64,000 nt of DNA, taken from assembly GCA_002694985.1 (NCBI GenBank), contig NZNS01000001.1, positions 124,001 through 188,000 of the forward strand, read 5' to 3'. Origin of the DNA: Parvibaculum sp. GTDB lineage: Bacteria; Pseudomonadota; Alphaproteobacteria; Parvibaculales; Parvibaculaceae. Shown here piece after piece: positions 26,116 through 33,603 of this stretch (the first letter of the stretch is position 1; every line of letters starts with the position of its first letter). The notes beneath the pieces are model-generated. The model searched no databases, was not told where the DNA came from, and saw only the letters and a program-made list of their open reading frames with translations. The position numbers and the translations under genes were made by a program.

Positions 26116-26139
26116 GATTATATAAGTATTTATATAATC
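26116..26139. promoter_or_regulatory. HigBA operator/promoter palindrome
   Basis: Perfect 10-bp inverted repeat GATTATATAA/TTATATAATC with a 4-nt spacer, 8 nt upstream of the toxin start. Its TATA-like core could be the -10 region, so binding of the antitoxin would block transcription. It stands out sharply in this GC-rich region. Confidence 0.75.
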
Positions 26140-26261
26140 AGGTCAACGTCGCGCTTCCCCCGCCTCCTGCCTCCTCCCGTAAACCCTCTCTTAATCTCCG
26201 CTGGCGCAGGCTGGTGCCTGGAAAAGGGACCCCGGGAAAATAATCGGGGGCCGGAGGAATT

Positions 26262-26837
26262 ATGGAAGACCAGCCGCATTCCGCCATGGCGGAGTCTGCG
26301 CCGGCAGGCGCGACACCGGCGCGCTCGCTGCCCATGTCCGCCATACAGGCGGAGTATTGGGGGCCGCCCGAAACCCTGCGGCCGCGTCTCACCGCCGAGG
26401 CGACGCTCGCTGTTCTCGACTATTGGAACGCTCTTCGCGGTTCGCGTCTCTTCCCCTCGCGCGACGCCTTCAATCCAATGGAGATGCGCAAATATCTCCC
26501 CAACATCCTCCTCATCGATGCGCTGCCCGATGGCGTCTTCCGCTACCGCGTCGTCGGCTCCGTCATTTCCGATTTCTTCGGTGTTGGCAATCCGGTGGGC
26601 ATGACCCCGCAGCAGATCTTCGGCGACAATGCCGAAGTCGCGCTGGTGCCGTTCCGCACCTGCTGTGCCGAGCGCGTTCCCTATATGCACACGGCGTCCG
26701 CCAGCTGGATCTATCGCGACCGCACCTATGTCTATTACAGCACCGTGCTGGTGCCCTTCGGCGAAAGCGACGAGCGGGTGGAGAAGATTCTCTGCTGCGC
26801 CGATTTCGTCAGCGAGGAGGACGCGGCGCGCGTCTGA
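26262..26837 (+). CDS. PAS_5-type PAS domain protein
   Basis: 191 residues, consisting of one PAS-like domain of the alphaproteobacterial PAS_5 type: LDYWNALRGSRLFPSRDAFN, then MEMRKYLPNILLIDA, FRYRVVGSVISDFFG, and YYSTVLVPFGE. There is no output domain, so it may act as a sensor subunit or partner protein in signalling. The gene is preceded by GGAGGAATT and faces the TA operon divergently. The function is unknown beyond the domain. Confidence 0.8.
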   Translation: MEDQPHSAMAESAPAGATPARSLPMSAIQAEYWGPPETLRPRLTAEATLAVLDYWNALRGSRLFPSRDAFNPMEMRKYLPNILLIDALPDGVFRYRVVGSVISDFFGVGNPVGMTPQQIFGDNAEVALVPFRTCCAERVPYMHTASASWIYRDRTYVYYSTVLVPFGESDERVEKILCCADFVSEEDAARV

Positions 26838-27297
26838 CGAACCTGCGTGGCGTCACGCCTGTCCCCGGCGCACAGGCGGGACGGGCGGGGACAAGAAAAA
26901 GCAACCCCCGGCCGAAATCGCGCAAAATAAAGATATGCCCGCCTCACTTGTCCTCCCCCTCCGTTCCGGCGGGTCCTCCCCCTCCGTTCCGGCGGACGGC
27001 GGCTCTGGCCTGGCCGTGCCTTTCCACGCGCTCACCGGGGACAAGTCTTGCTTGCCTGCCTCCCGCTGTTGCGCAGGCCCCCTTTATCCCGCAAAGGGGG
27101 ATAAAGGCGCCAATTGTGACGGTTTCGCTACGTTTCGATGACGGTCAGGCCTTTTCGGGGTCCCCTTGTCCCCGCCCCATGTTCAATGGCGAACAGGGCG
27201 CGGCGCGGGTGTGAACCGCACTGACGGGTCGCCTCCCCCCGCAAATTGGCTAAACTGCGCGCGAACAGGCATCAACTTATTCCCGGAAAGCGTCCCC
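26838..27297. other. Intergenic region with tandem repeat and stem-loop
   Basis: No gene is seen in these 460 nt. They contain a perfect 23-bp tandem duplication (26950-26972 and 26973-26995; CCTCCCCCTCCGTTCCGG core) and a perfect 10-bp inverted repeat CCTTTATCCC/GGGATAAAGG (27081-27107) with a 7-nt loop and no T-run. Confidence 0.6.
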
Positions 27298-27744
27298 ATG
27301 TCCGAGACCATCACCCCTGAAAAGCGTTTCGACGACGAGAGCGGCAAGGACGGTCTCGGCCAGTCGCTCGGTATCGTCCGCACACTGTATATGGACAAGG
27401 AGGCGGGCCGCGCCGCCATCGAGGTCAAGGCCGAAATGCGCATGTGCCATTCGGGCGGCGTGGTGCAGGGCGGTTTCGTCACGGGCTGGATCGATGCCGC
27501 GATGGCGCGGGCTGCCATGTGCGTCACCGATTTCGAGATGACGCCCATGTCGCTTGAAATCAAGATCAGCTTCTTCCGTCCTGCGACGCCCGGTCTTCTC
27601 GTCGCGGAAGGCTGGATCGAGCGCAGGGGCCGCTCGACCATGTTCGTCGAAGGCAATCTCAAGAATGCAGAAGGTGAGATCGTCGCGAAGGGCACCTCCA
27701 CCGTGCGCATGATGCCGCTCATCGATATGAGCAAGAAGAAGTAG
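27298..27744 (+). CDS. PaaI/YbgC-type hotdog thioesterase family protein
   Basis: 148 residues from the ATG at 27298; an upstream in-frame extension is repetitive non-coding sequence. The hotdog signature CHSGGVVQGGFVTGWIDAAM includes the glycine-rich helix entry, followed by MSLEIKISFFRPATPG and a closing strand GEIVAKGTSTVRM. PaaI-type enzymes hydrolyse acyl- or aryl-CoA thioesters and often relieve CoA trapping during catabolism. This fits the many CoA ligases in the window, though no specific partner is adjacent. Confidence 0.82.
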   Translation: MSETITPEKRFDDESGKDGLGQSLGIVRTLYMDKEAGRAAIEVKAEMRMCHSGGVVQGGFVTGWIDAAMARAAMCVTDFEMTPMSLEIKISFFRPATPGLLVAEGWIERRGRSTMFVEGNLKNAEGEIVAKGTSTVRMMPLIDMSKKK

Positions 27745-28103
27745 CTGCGGCACAGGCGCCTCTCTTCTCACCCTCCCCCTCCCCTCGGGCAGGGCGGCCG
27801 TCCGGTTCCGAATCTTCCTGTCATCGGAGTATGTGCAGGAGATTCGTTTCTCATGCCCAAACTGAATTTCACTCACACAAACTGTTGCGCGAGAGTCACG
27901 CCTGCCGCGAAATGGCAGGGAGAGTTCCAATCTCCATAATTTTCCGTCGCGAGAAGTGCCTGTGCTGCAGGAACTTTTTTGATTGTGTCAACAATCTGGC
28001 GGCGTGGCCATGCAACAACCGCTTGCGGCGGAGAAAGCACGCGAGCAATAGTCGCGGCGGGCTTAGCGGGGGCTTCGGAAATTGATACGAGGCTCTGTAC
28101 AAA
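27745..28103. other. Intergenic region upstream of the outer-membrane protein gene
   Basis: A 359-nt gap without a convincing gene, AT-richer than average. It holds a 6-bp inverted repeat GATTGT-gtca-ACAATC at 27981-27996, about 110 nt before the start, preceded by a T6 run; a regulator site or promoter element is possible. Confidence 0.4.
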
Positions 28104-28661
28104 ATGAAAAACGCGACTCGCATTCTTTGCGCCGCCGGCCTTGCGCTGGGTCTCGCCGGTTTTGCAAACGGCGCGGCGGCCCAACAGGCCAGCAATTCGG
28201 ACAGCATGTCCGCTTCGAGCGAAGGCAACCTCTACAACCAGACCGCCTTTCAGCGCGGCCTTTATGTGGGTGGCGGCCTCGGCTGGGGCTGGGCCGACAA
28301 TGATGACGACTGGACCTGGCGCGGCATGGCCGGCTGGCGTCTCAACCAGTATCTTGCCGTGGAAGGCTTCTACGCCGATCTCGCCGACATCACCGTCGGT
28401 GGCGTGAGCGACGATGTCGACACTTATGGTGTGGCGGCGCTCGTTTCCTTCCCGATCAACGACACGTTCGCGATCTACGGCAAGGGCGGTGTCCATAATT
28501 ACGACGAACCGGGCGACAATCGTGAGCTGAGCTGGCTCGGCGGCGCGGGCATGGAGTTCGCCGTGGCGGACAACACGTCGCTGCGCACGGAGTGGACGCA
28601 TTACGATCTCGATAGCGACAGTGTCGACGACGTGACGGCTGCAATCGTCTTCGGCTTCTGA
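28104..28661 (+). CDS. Small outer-membrane beta-barrel protein
   Basis: 185 residues. A signal peptide (residues 1-26, cut near GAAAQQ) precedes alternating amphipathic strands with Gly and aromatic residues (GLYVGGGLGWGWADNDDDW, then LAVEGFYADL) and a terminal VFGF ending in Phe, the signature for BAM recognition. It is about the size of an 8-strand porin-like or OmpA-like barrel. Function unknown; it could be a structural or stress-related envelope protein. A terminator follows. Confidence 0.82.
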   Translation: MKNATRILCAAGLALGLAGFANGAAAQQASNSDSMSASSEGNLYNQTAFQRGLYVGGGLGWGWADNDDDWTWRGMAGWRLNQYLAVEGFYADLADITVGGVSDDVDTYGVAALVSFPINDTFAIYGKGGVHNYDEPGDNRELSWLGGAGMEFAVADNTSLRTEWTHYDLDSDSVDDVTAAIVFGF

Positions 28662-28710
28662 TCCGGCGAACCAGTCCCGTCTGGCGGGGGAGCAGCATGG
28701 ACGGGCGAAC

Positions 28711-28750
28711 GGCCGTCTCGCGGGGCAGCGAGGCGGCCGCTTTCGTTTCT
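28711..28750 (+). terminator. Terminator of the outer-membrane protein gene
   Basis: GGCCGtCTCGC pairs with GCGAGgCGGCC (one mismatch; loop GGGGCA), followed by GCTTTCGTTTCT. Confidence 0.65.
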
Positions 28751-28795
28751 GGAAGGAATTGGATCGCGAAAGGCCGTTGGGAGAGTGGAGCTTCT

Positions 28796-29602
28796 CTAAC
28801 TGTTCGTGTATTCGGGTTTGCGCTTGCCGAGGAAGGCCGAGACCCCTTCGCGGAAGTCATTTGTCTGTGTGCAGAGGATCTGGTTGCGGTCTTCCATCGC
28901 CACGGCGGCTTCCAGGCTTCCCGCATCGACCGACATGTTGAGGCATTCCTTCGTCAGGCGAAGACCGAGCGGCGATGTCGTCAGCATTTCCTCGATGTAA
29001 GGCTTCGCCGCTTCCTCCAGCTTGTCGTCATTCACCACTTCCGACACAAGGCCGACGCGTTCGGCGCGTGTCGCATTGATGAAGCGGCCCGTCATCATGA
29101 GTTCGGATGCCACCGACACGCCGACGAGGCGCGGCAGGAAATAGCTTACGCCGATATCGCAGGCCGACAGGCCGATGCGGATGAAGGCCGCGTTCATGCG
29201 CGCGCTCTTGCCTGCGATGCGAATGTCGGAGGCGAGCGCCAGTGCGAAGCCGCCGCCGCAGGCCGGGCCATGAATAAGCGAAATGATTGCCTGCGGACAG
29301 CGGCGCATGCGCATCACGATTTCGCTGATGCGGCGCTGCGAGACAAGCCCTGCCTGCGGGCTGCCGCTTGTGTCCGTTTCGGAACGGTTCGAGCGTTCCT
29401 TGAGGTCGAGCCCGGCGCAGAAGGCGCGGCCCGCGCCTTTCAGCACGACGATGCGCACGGAATGATCCGTGTAGAGCCTGCCGAAATAGTCCTGCAGTTC
29501 ATCGACGAGTTCCGGGTTCATCGCGTTCAGCGAATCCGGGCGGTTGAGCGTCACCCGGTCGACGGCGCCGTCCTTTTCCACAATGAGTGTCTTGTAGGCC
29601 AT
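28796..29602 (-). CDS. Enoyl-CoA hydratase/isomerase (crotonase) family protein
   Basis: 268 residues from the ATG at 29602; an in-frame extension upstream runs over the PilZ gene and is not credible. The oxyanion-hole segments are GAGRAFCAGLDL and HGPACGGGFALALASDIRIA. In the catalytic helix, SACDIGVSYFLPRLVG retains an acidic residue at the second glutamate position, but the first glutamate (usually xxPE) is absent in NAAFIRIGL. It may be a hydratase variant, isomerase or dehalogenase-like member. Probable role: beta-oxidation of an unusual acyl-CoA. Confidence 0.87.
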   Translation of the reverse strand: MAYKTLIVEKDGAVDRVTLNRPDSLNAMNPELVDELQDYFGRLYTDHSVRIVVLKGAGRAFCAGLDLKERSNRSETDTSGSPQAGLVSQRRISEIVMRMRRCPQAIISLIHGPACGGGFALALASDIRIAGKSARMNAAFIRIGLSACDIGVSYFLPRLVGVSVASELMMTGRFINATRAERVGLVSEVVNDDKLEEAAKPYIEEMLTTSPLGLRLTKECLNMSVDAGSLEAAVAMEDRNQILCTQTNDFREGVSAFLGKRKPEYTNS

Positions 29603-29679
29603 CCCGCGTTCCTCCCTGTTCAATATGTTTTCAGGGAGCCTAGCGCCTGGGCTCGCGCGCGCAACCGACGCAAGGGCGT

Positions 29680-30018
29680 TCAGCCGATATACGCTTCCAT
29701 TTCCTGCTGGATCGCGAGCGGCAGGTCGAGCCATCTCAGCGCCATCGCGCCGCCGGGGTCGAGGCGCATCACCTCGGCTGCGAAACCGAGCCTGCGCCTG
29801 TCGCCCGCCCAGTAAAGATGCCCGCTCAGTATATTGCCGATGACGACTGCCTCCGCGAAGCCTTCGATGCAGGCGCCGCCCGCCGACCAGTCGCGCGCCT
29901 TGTGTGCATAGCCGCCGATCTCGACCATCAGCACGGGCGCGGAGGCACGCGCGGCCTGGCGTTCCTCGGGCATGTCGCTGCCGCGCAAATGATCGAGCCA
30001 TCTTGAAATCAGGGACAT
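29680..30018 (-). CDS. PilZ domain protein
   Basis: 112 residues. RQAAR (RxxxR) precedes DWSAGG (DxSxxG) at conventional spacing, matching the c-di-GMP-binding signature of PilZ domains, followed by a beta-barrel-like segment (HLYWAGDRRRLGFAAEVMRL). No other domain is present, so it would act as a small c-di-GMP effector on motility, exopolysaccharide or envelope targets. The partner is unknown. It lies 77 nt upstream of the crotonase gene on the same strand. Confidence 0.78.
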   Translation of the reverse strand: MSLISRWLDHLRGSDMPEERQAARASAPVLMVEIGGYAHKARDWSAGGACIEGFAEAVVIGNILSGHLYWAGDRRRLGFAAEVMRLDPGGAMALRWLDLPLAIQQEMEAYIG

Positions 30019-30182
30019 TAGCCGCCGCTGCGTTGCTTGAAGCGAGTGCGATTCTCGGGGGTTGAGGGCGTTCGCGCAAGTGTTTACCGGGCGCGAGTGT
30101 TAATGGTGTGCCGTGCAAGATGACAAGGCCCCGGTCCTTGCGCTATAGCAGGCGCATTCGTCACGCAATGCCCGGAGTTCCC

Positions 30183-30590
30183 ATGTCCCAGAAAGACGCC
30201 AAGCCTGTCATGATCGAGGTCGGTCCGGGCGAGCTCATCGACAAGATCACCATTCTGCGGATCAAGTCGGAGCGCATGTCTGATGCGGCGAAGCTCGCGA
30301 ATGTGCGTCATGAACTCACCGTGCTTGAAGAGGCGCGCAAGGCGAATCTTGAAGACAGCGCGGAGATGCGCCGCCTCGAAGGCGATCTCAAATCCGTCAA
30401 CGAGGCGCTCTGGGTGATCGAGGACGATATCCGTCAGTGCGAGGCGGACAAGGATTTCGGAGCGAAATTCGTCGAGCTCGCGCGCTCAGTCTACAAGCAG
30501 AACGACAAGCGGGCCGCGATCAAGAAGGAGATCAATCTCCTGACCGGGTCGGCCATCGTCGAGGAAAAATCCTACACCGAATTCGAATGA
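30183..30590 (+). CDS. DUF6165 family protein
   Basis: 135 residues from the ATG at 30183 (CGGAG just upstream). The sequence MIEVGPGELIDKITILRIKS followed by a long charged helical region and YKQNDKRAAIKKEINLLTGS is characteristic of DUF6165, a coiled-coil-like family often beside glycosyltransferase genes. Here it converges with a GT9 gene and overlaps its end by 19 nt. It may be linked to surface polysaccharide assembly, by association only. Confidence 0.8.
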   Translation: MSQKDAKPVMIEVGPGELIDKITILRIKSERMSDAAKLANVRHELTVLEEARKANLEDSAEMRRLEGDLKSVNEALWVIEDDIRQCEADKDFGAKFVELARSVYKQNDKRAAIKKEINLLTGSAIVEEKSYTEFE

Positions 30591-31537
30591 GCGAGGCGGC
30601 GCTCCACCTCGTCGAAGACGCGGGCAACGGGTAACGCCGAAAGATCGTCCACTTCGATAGCGCCGAAATTCTCTGTCAGGATTCCGGTCCGCTCTGCCGG
30701 CATATGTGTGCCGAAGAGCGCGAGGCCGGGCACGCCCATATGCGCGGCGAGGTGGCTCGGCCCCGTGTCGTTGCCGATGACGAAGCGCGCACCTTTCAGT
30801 ATGCCTGCGAGCTCCGCCCAGTTCGTCTTTTCGATGCAGATGCCGGGTATCGTGCGCGCGAGCTCCACTTCGTCGGGGCCCGGTGCCGTCACGATCGTTT
30901 CGCCTGCCGCGATCAGGCGCCTGGCGAGTTCCGCATAGTGTGGCCAGCGCTTTTGCGGGTGTCGTGCGGAGCAGCCGGGCACGAGCACGATGTAGGGCGT
31001 CCTTACATTGGCCGTCGTGAGCATGTCTCTGACGTCATCGGCAAGCCAGGAAACATCGGGCGTTCGCGTATGGCGGATGGTCAGGCCCGCATCTTCCAGT
31101 TGTCCCGCGAGGCGATCGAGTGTGCGGATCTTCTTTGGCTCATTTGCGCGGTGCGGGTGGCTGCATCCCGCCGCGGTGCCGGACCAGCGTGCGCTTTTCA
31201 GCATCCATCTGAAGTAGAAGGCCGTGCGCTTCGAGTTTTGCAGGTCGTAGATCATGTCGAAGCCACGTGCACGGATCTTTGTTCTCAGCGCGTGCATGCT
31301 GTCGATGCGCCAGCGCGGTGCGCGTTCGTCGACGATCACTTCGTCCACATGCGGACAGCGCGCGAGGATTGTGCGATAGGGCTTCATCGTCAGCACCGCG
31401 ATAAAGGCATCGGGGTGGTTGTCGCGAATGTCGCGCAGCGCGCCTTCAGCCTGGATCACGTCGCCGAAGGCGCCATGCTTGATGACGAGTATGCGTTTTG
31501 CGTCTGCCGCGAAGGGGGCGTGAGAGGTGTGGGTCAT
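30572..31537 (-). CDS. Glycosyltransferase family 9 (LPS heptosyltransferase-like)
   Basis: 321 residues from the ATG at 31537 with AAGGACGC upstream; a GTG at 31552 would overlap the upstream gene. N-terminal ILVIKHGAFGDVIQAEGALR and the C-terminal donor-site block FVIGNDTGPSHLAAHMGVPGLALFG are the GT9 hallmarks. It transfers a sugar (heptose or related) to lipopolysaccharide core or another surface glycan at the cytoplasmic membrane. It follows the S24 repressor gene by 11 nt on the same strand, an odd pairing. Confidence 0.87.
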   Translation of the reverse strand: MTHTSHAPFAADAKRILVIKHGAFGDVIQAEGALRDIRDNHPDAFIAVLTMKPYRTILARCPHVDEVIVDERAPRWRIDSMHALRTKIRARGFDMIYDLQNSKRTAFYFRWMLKSARWSGTAAGCSHPHRANEPKKIRTLDRLAGQLEDAGLTIRHTRTPDVSWLADDVRDMLTTANVRTPYIVLVPGCSARHPQKRWPHYAELARRLIAAGETIVTAPGPDEVELARTIPGICIEKTNWAELAGILKGARFVIGNDTGPSHLAAHMGVPGLALFGTHMPAERTGILTENFGAIEVDDLSALPVARVFDEVERRLAHSNSV

Positions 31538-31548
31538 GCGTCCTTCAC

Positions 31549-32268
31549 TCACATTCGTCCGCCGCGCCAGATCACGCGTCCGGCGATCTTCAGCGTATCC
31601 GTCTCGTCCTTGCCGATTTCTTCGGAGGGGTAGCGTGTTGCGTTGTCACTCGACACGATGACGCCGCCGTCGATCTTCATCTGCAACCGTTTCACGAGCA
31701 GCGCGCTGCCGCTTGTCAGTACGTAGACGCCGCCGCCGCGCAGTTTCGGGTCGCTGGTATCGGCAAGCAGGATGTCACCCGCGGAGAATGTTGGTTCCAT
31801 CGAATCGTCAGGTGCTTCCACCGCAATCAGCTGTGCAGGATCGACCTTCAGTTCCTGTTCGATGAAGCTGCGGCGGAATGAGATTGCATCGAGAATCGCG
31901 CGGTCCTCGACGGTCATGCGCTTGCCCGCTTCCGTGTCGAGCGTGCGGAGACGGTAACGCGGGACGAGCATGTGCGCGCCTGCGCCGCCCACCTGATTGC
32001 GCGGCAGTTCGACAGGCGCGAGTTCAGCGAAACCATTGTCCTGTTTTTTTGCCGCGCCTTCCTTGCGCATCTCGCCCTGTCCCGTCAGCACCCAGTTCAT
32101 ATCGAACCCTTCGCCCGAAAGATGTGCGAGCACATGCGCGTTGGGGGCGGCGTTCTCCAATTCGTAATTCTGCCATGTCGTACCAGACACGCCGACTCGC
32201 TTACCCATCTCTTTTTGTGAAAGGCCAAGAAATCTTCGTATCTGAGCAAGACGCGCGGCGACGCTCAT
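31549..32268 (-). CDS. XRE/S24 (CI/LexA-like) phage-type repressor
   Basis: 239 residues from the ATG at 32268. N-terminal XRE helix-turn-helix (RRFLGLSQKEMGKRVGVSGT) and C-terminal S24 peptidase fold with Ser156 in DDSMEPTF and Lys193 in LLVKRL, forming the self-cleavage dyad. Proteins like this regulate prophages or SOS-type responses and are inactivated by RecA-stimulated autocleavage. No other phage genes are adjacent; it lies 300 nt from a tRNA-Arg gene. It may be a domesticated remnant or a stand-alone stress regulator. Confidence 0.85.
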   Translation of the reverse strand: MSVAARLAQIRRFLGLSQKEMGKRVGVSGTTWQNYELENAAPNAHVLAHLSGEGFDMNWVLTGQGEMRKEGAAKKQDNGFAELAPVELPRNQVGGAGAHMLVPRYRLRTLDTEAGKRMTVEDRAILDAISFRRSFIEQELKVDPAQLIAVEAPDDSMEPTFSAGDILLADTSDPKLRGGGVYVLTSGSALLVKRLQMKIDGGVIVSSDNATRYPSEEIGKDETDTLKIAGRVIWRGGRM

Positions 32269-32573
32269 GTGGCGTACTTTTCTACGCAAGCAAAGGGGCG
32301 AAGAGATGAAAACATAAATGAAATCAATATTTTAATGGAGCCAGATGCGCGCAGGACTTCCCTCGCCAGAAGGCGTAGGCAGATATACCAAGATTTCTTG
32401 TTGACACATGCCAAGATATATTTGTATCAAATGTTTGCGGTCTACCAATAAAGTTATACAGCTTGTGCTTCAGGCCGCCAAACCTTTGCCGTTGGGCGGG
32501 AGAAGAAAATGAGCCGTATAGATTTGAAATCTGGCTTGAGACTTCGCTACAGCGGGGCAATGCCAGAGGAAGG
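32269..32573. other. AT-rich intergenic region with promoter-like sequence
   Basis: About 305 nt between the S24 repressor and the tRNA gene with no supported gene, clearly AT-richer than the rest. A near-consensus rightward TTGACA (32401-32406) is followed at 17-18 nt by GTATCA, but no annotated gene lies just downstream; the repressor's own promoter and operators should also be here. Confidence 0.5.
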
Positions 32574-32650
32574 TGGTGACCCCGGCGCGATTCGAACGCG
32601 CGACCCTCAGATTAGGAATCTGATGCTCTATCCAGCTGAGCTACGGGGTC
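32574..32650 (-). tRNA. tRNA-Arg (anticodon CCU)
   Basis: On the minus strand the acceptor stem begins GACCCCG and ends CGGGGTC. The D-loop is AGCTCAGCTGGATAGAGC, the anticodon arm is TCAGA-TTCCTAA-TCTGA (anticodon CCT), and the T-loop contains GTTCGAATC. Discriminator A is followed by a genome-encoded CCA at 32576-32574. Confidence 0.95.
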
Positions 32651-32791
32651 TCAGAAAGGCGGGCGACTTCACCGCAGCCCGGTGTATCGCGCAGCGAAAC
32701 CTAGGTTACCTCATGCCGCGCCGCAATAGGCGCTTGATCCCACAGCTGCGTGCAGGTGGATTTGCTCCTTTGCGTCTATCTCCAATTTGGC

Positions 32792-32846
32792 CTAAATATT
32801 TAGTCCTACGCTCTAAGGTTGACTCCGGTTGCACGGTTCATTTTAA
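32792..32846 (+). promoter_or_regulatory. Promoter and palindrome upstream of the LuxR gene
   Basis: TTGACT at 32819-32824 is followed 16-17 nt later by TTTTAA. Sixteen nt upstream of the -35 is a perfect 12-bp palindrome CTAAATATTTAG (32792-32803), a candidate operator. Confidence 0.5.
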
Positions 32847-32905
32847 GCCGCGCGCCGAACTGGAAAAGAGGGCCCGGCTCTTCTCCCGGAAAACAGGAGG
32901 GCGGT

Positions 32906-33556
32906 ATGCATGTTCTGATCATCGGTGAGCAACCGATCTTTTGCGAAGGCTTGGCGACCGTCATCAGGCGCCTCTATTCCAGCGCGGAAACGCGCGTCGT
33001 TGCAGGCCCTCGCCCTCTGAGTGGCGTGGATACCAGTCTGGCCGACCTCGTTCTGTTTGATGCAGGTGGCGGTGCCTTGTCGGCCATCGAGGTTCTGAGC
33101 GATTTTGTGTCCAAGACGAACGGCAAGATAGCGCTCTTCAGCGACAGGAGTTCGCCGGGTTTTGTGCGCGAGGTCATGGATCTCGGTGTTGCGGGTTTTA
33201 TTCCCAAAAACATGAGCATCAATCTGGTCGAAAGCGCGCTGCGCATGATCGAAATGGGTGGCCGCTATGTTCCGGATATTCTGCTTACTGTGGAGGCTGA
33301 CGGGTTTGCCGAGTCATCGGGAACCTTTATCGGGGCAGGGCAGGAAAAGCTTACGCCGCGGCAACGGCAGGTGTTGCAGGAACTCGGCAAAGGGCGCTCG
33401 AACCAGGAGATCGCGCGGGTACTCGGCATTTCCATTGCGACGGTCAAGCTGCATGTAAATGCAATCCTGCAATCGTTGGGGGTTCGCAATCGAACGGAAG
33501 CGGCAATTATCGCCTTGCGAAGCACGCCGCTGCCACGGGTGGAGGATCCGGCCTGA
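32906..33556 (+). CDS. NarL/FixJ-type response regulator (LuxR HTH)
   Basis: 216 residues from the ATG at 32906 (AGGAGGGCGGT upstream). A receiver-like domain (1-125) has Asp52 at the phosphorylation position and Lys101, but its N-terminal acidic pocket is reduced to Glu8-Gln9, so phosphorylation may be weak. The C-terminal LuxR helix-turn-helix is at about 149-206 (LTPRQRQVLQELGKGRSNQE). No cognate kinase is adjacent. It is followed by a secreted nuclease and an M48 protease on the same strand, possible targets. Confidence 0.87.
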   Translation: MHVLIIGEQPIFCEGLATVIRRLYSSAETRVVAGPRPLSGVDTSLADLVLFDAGGGALSAIEVLSDFVSKTNGKIALFSDRSSPGFVREVMDLGVAGFIPKNMSINLVESALRMIEMGGRYVPDILLTVEADGFAESSGTFIGAGQEKLTPRQRQVLQELGKGRSNQEIARVLGISIATVKLHVNAILQSLGVRNRTEAAIIALRSTPLPRVEDPA

Positions 33557-33603
33557 GGAGATACACGCCCGAGGTTTGGCCAGAGGTTTGGAAAGAGGCT
33601 GGC

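Noticed and set aside
29603..30118. In-frame N-terminal extension of the crotonase gene
   Set aside because: It overlaps the PilZ gene and lacks family similarity; crotonase N-termini match the ATG at 29602.
32509..32928. A plus-strand reading frame with a good ribosome-binding site running through the tRNA-Arg
   Set aside because: It is antisense to the tRNA and yields the well-known spurious IRTRDPQIRNLML-type product; rejected despite the apparent ribosome-binding site.
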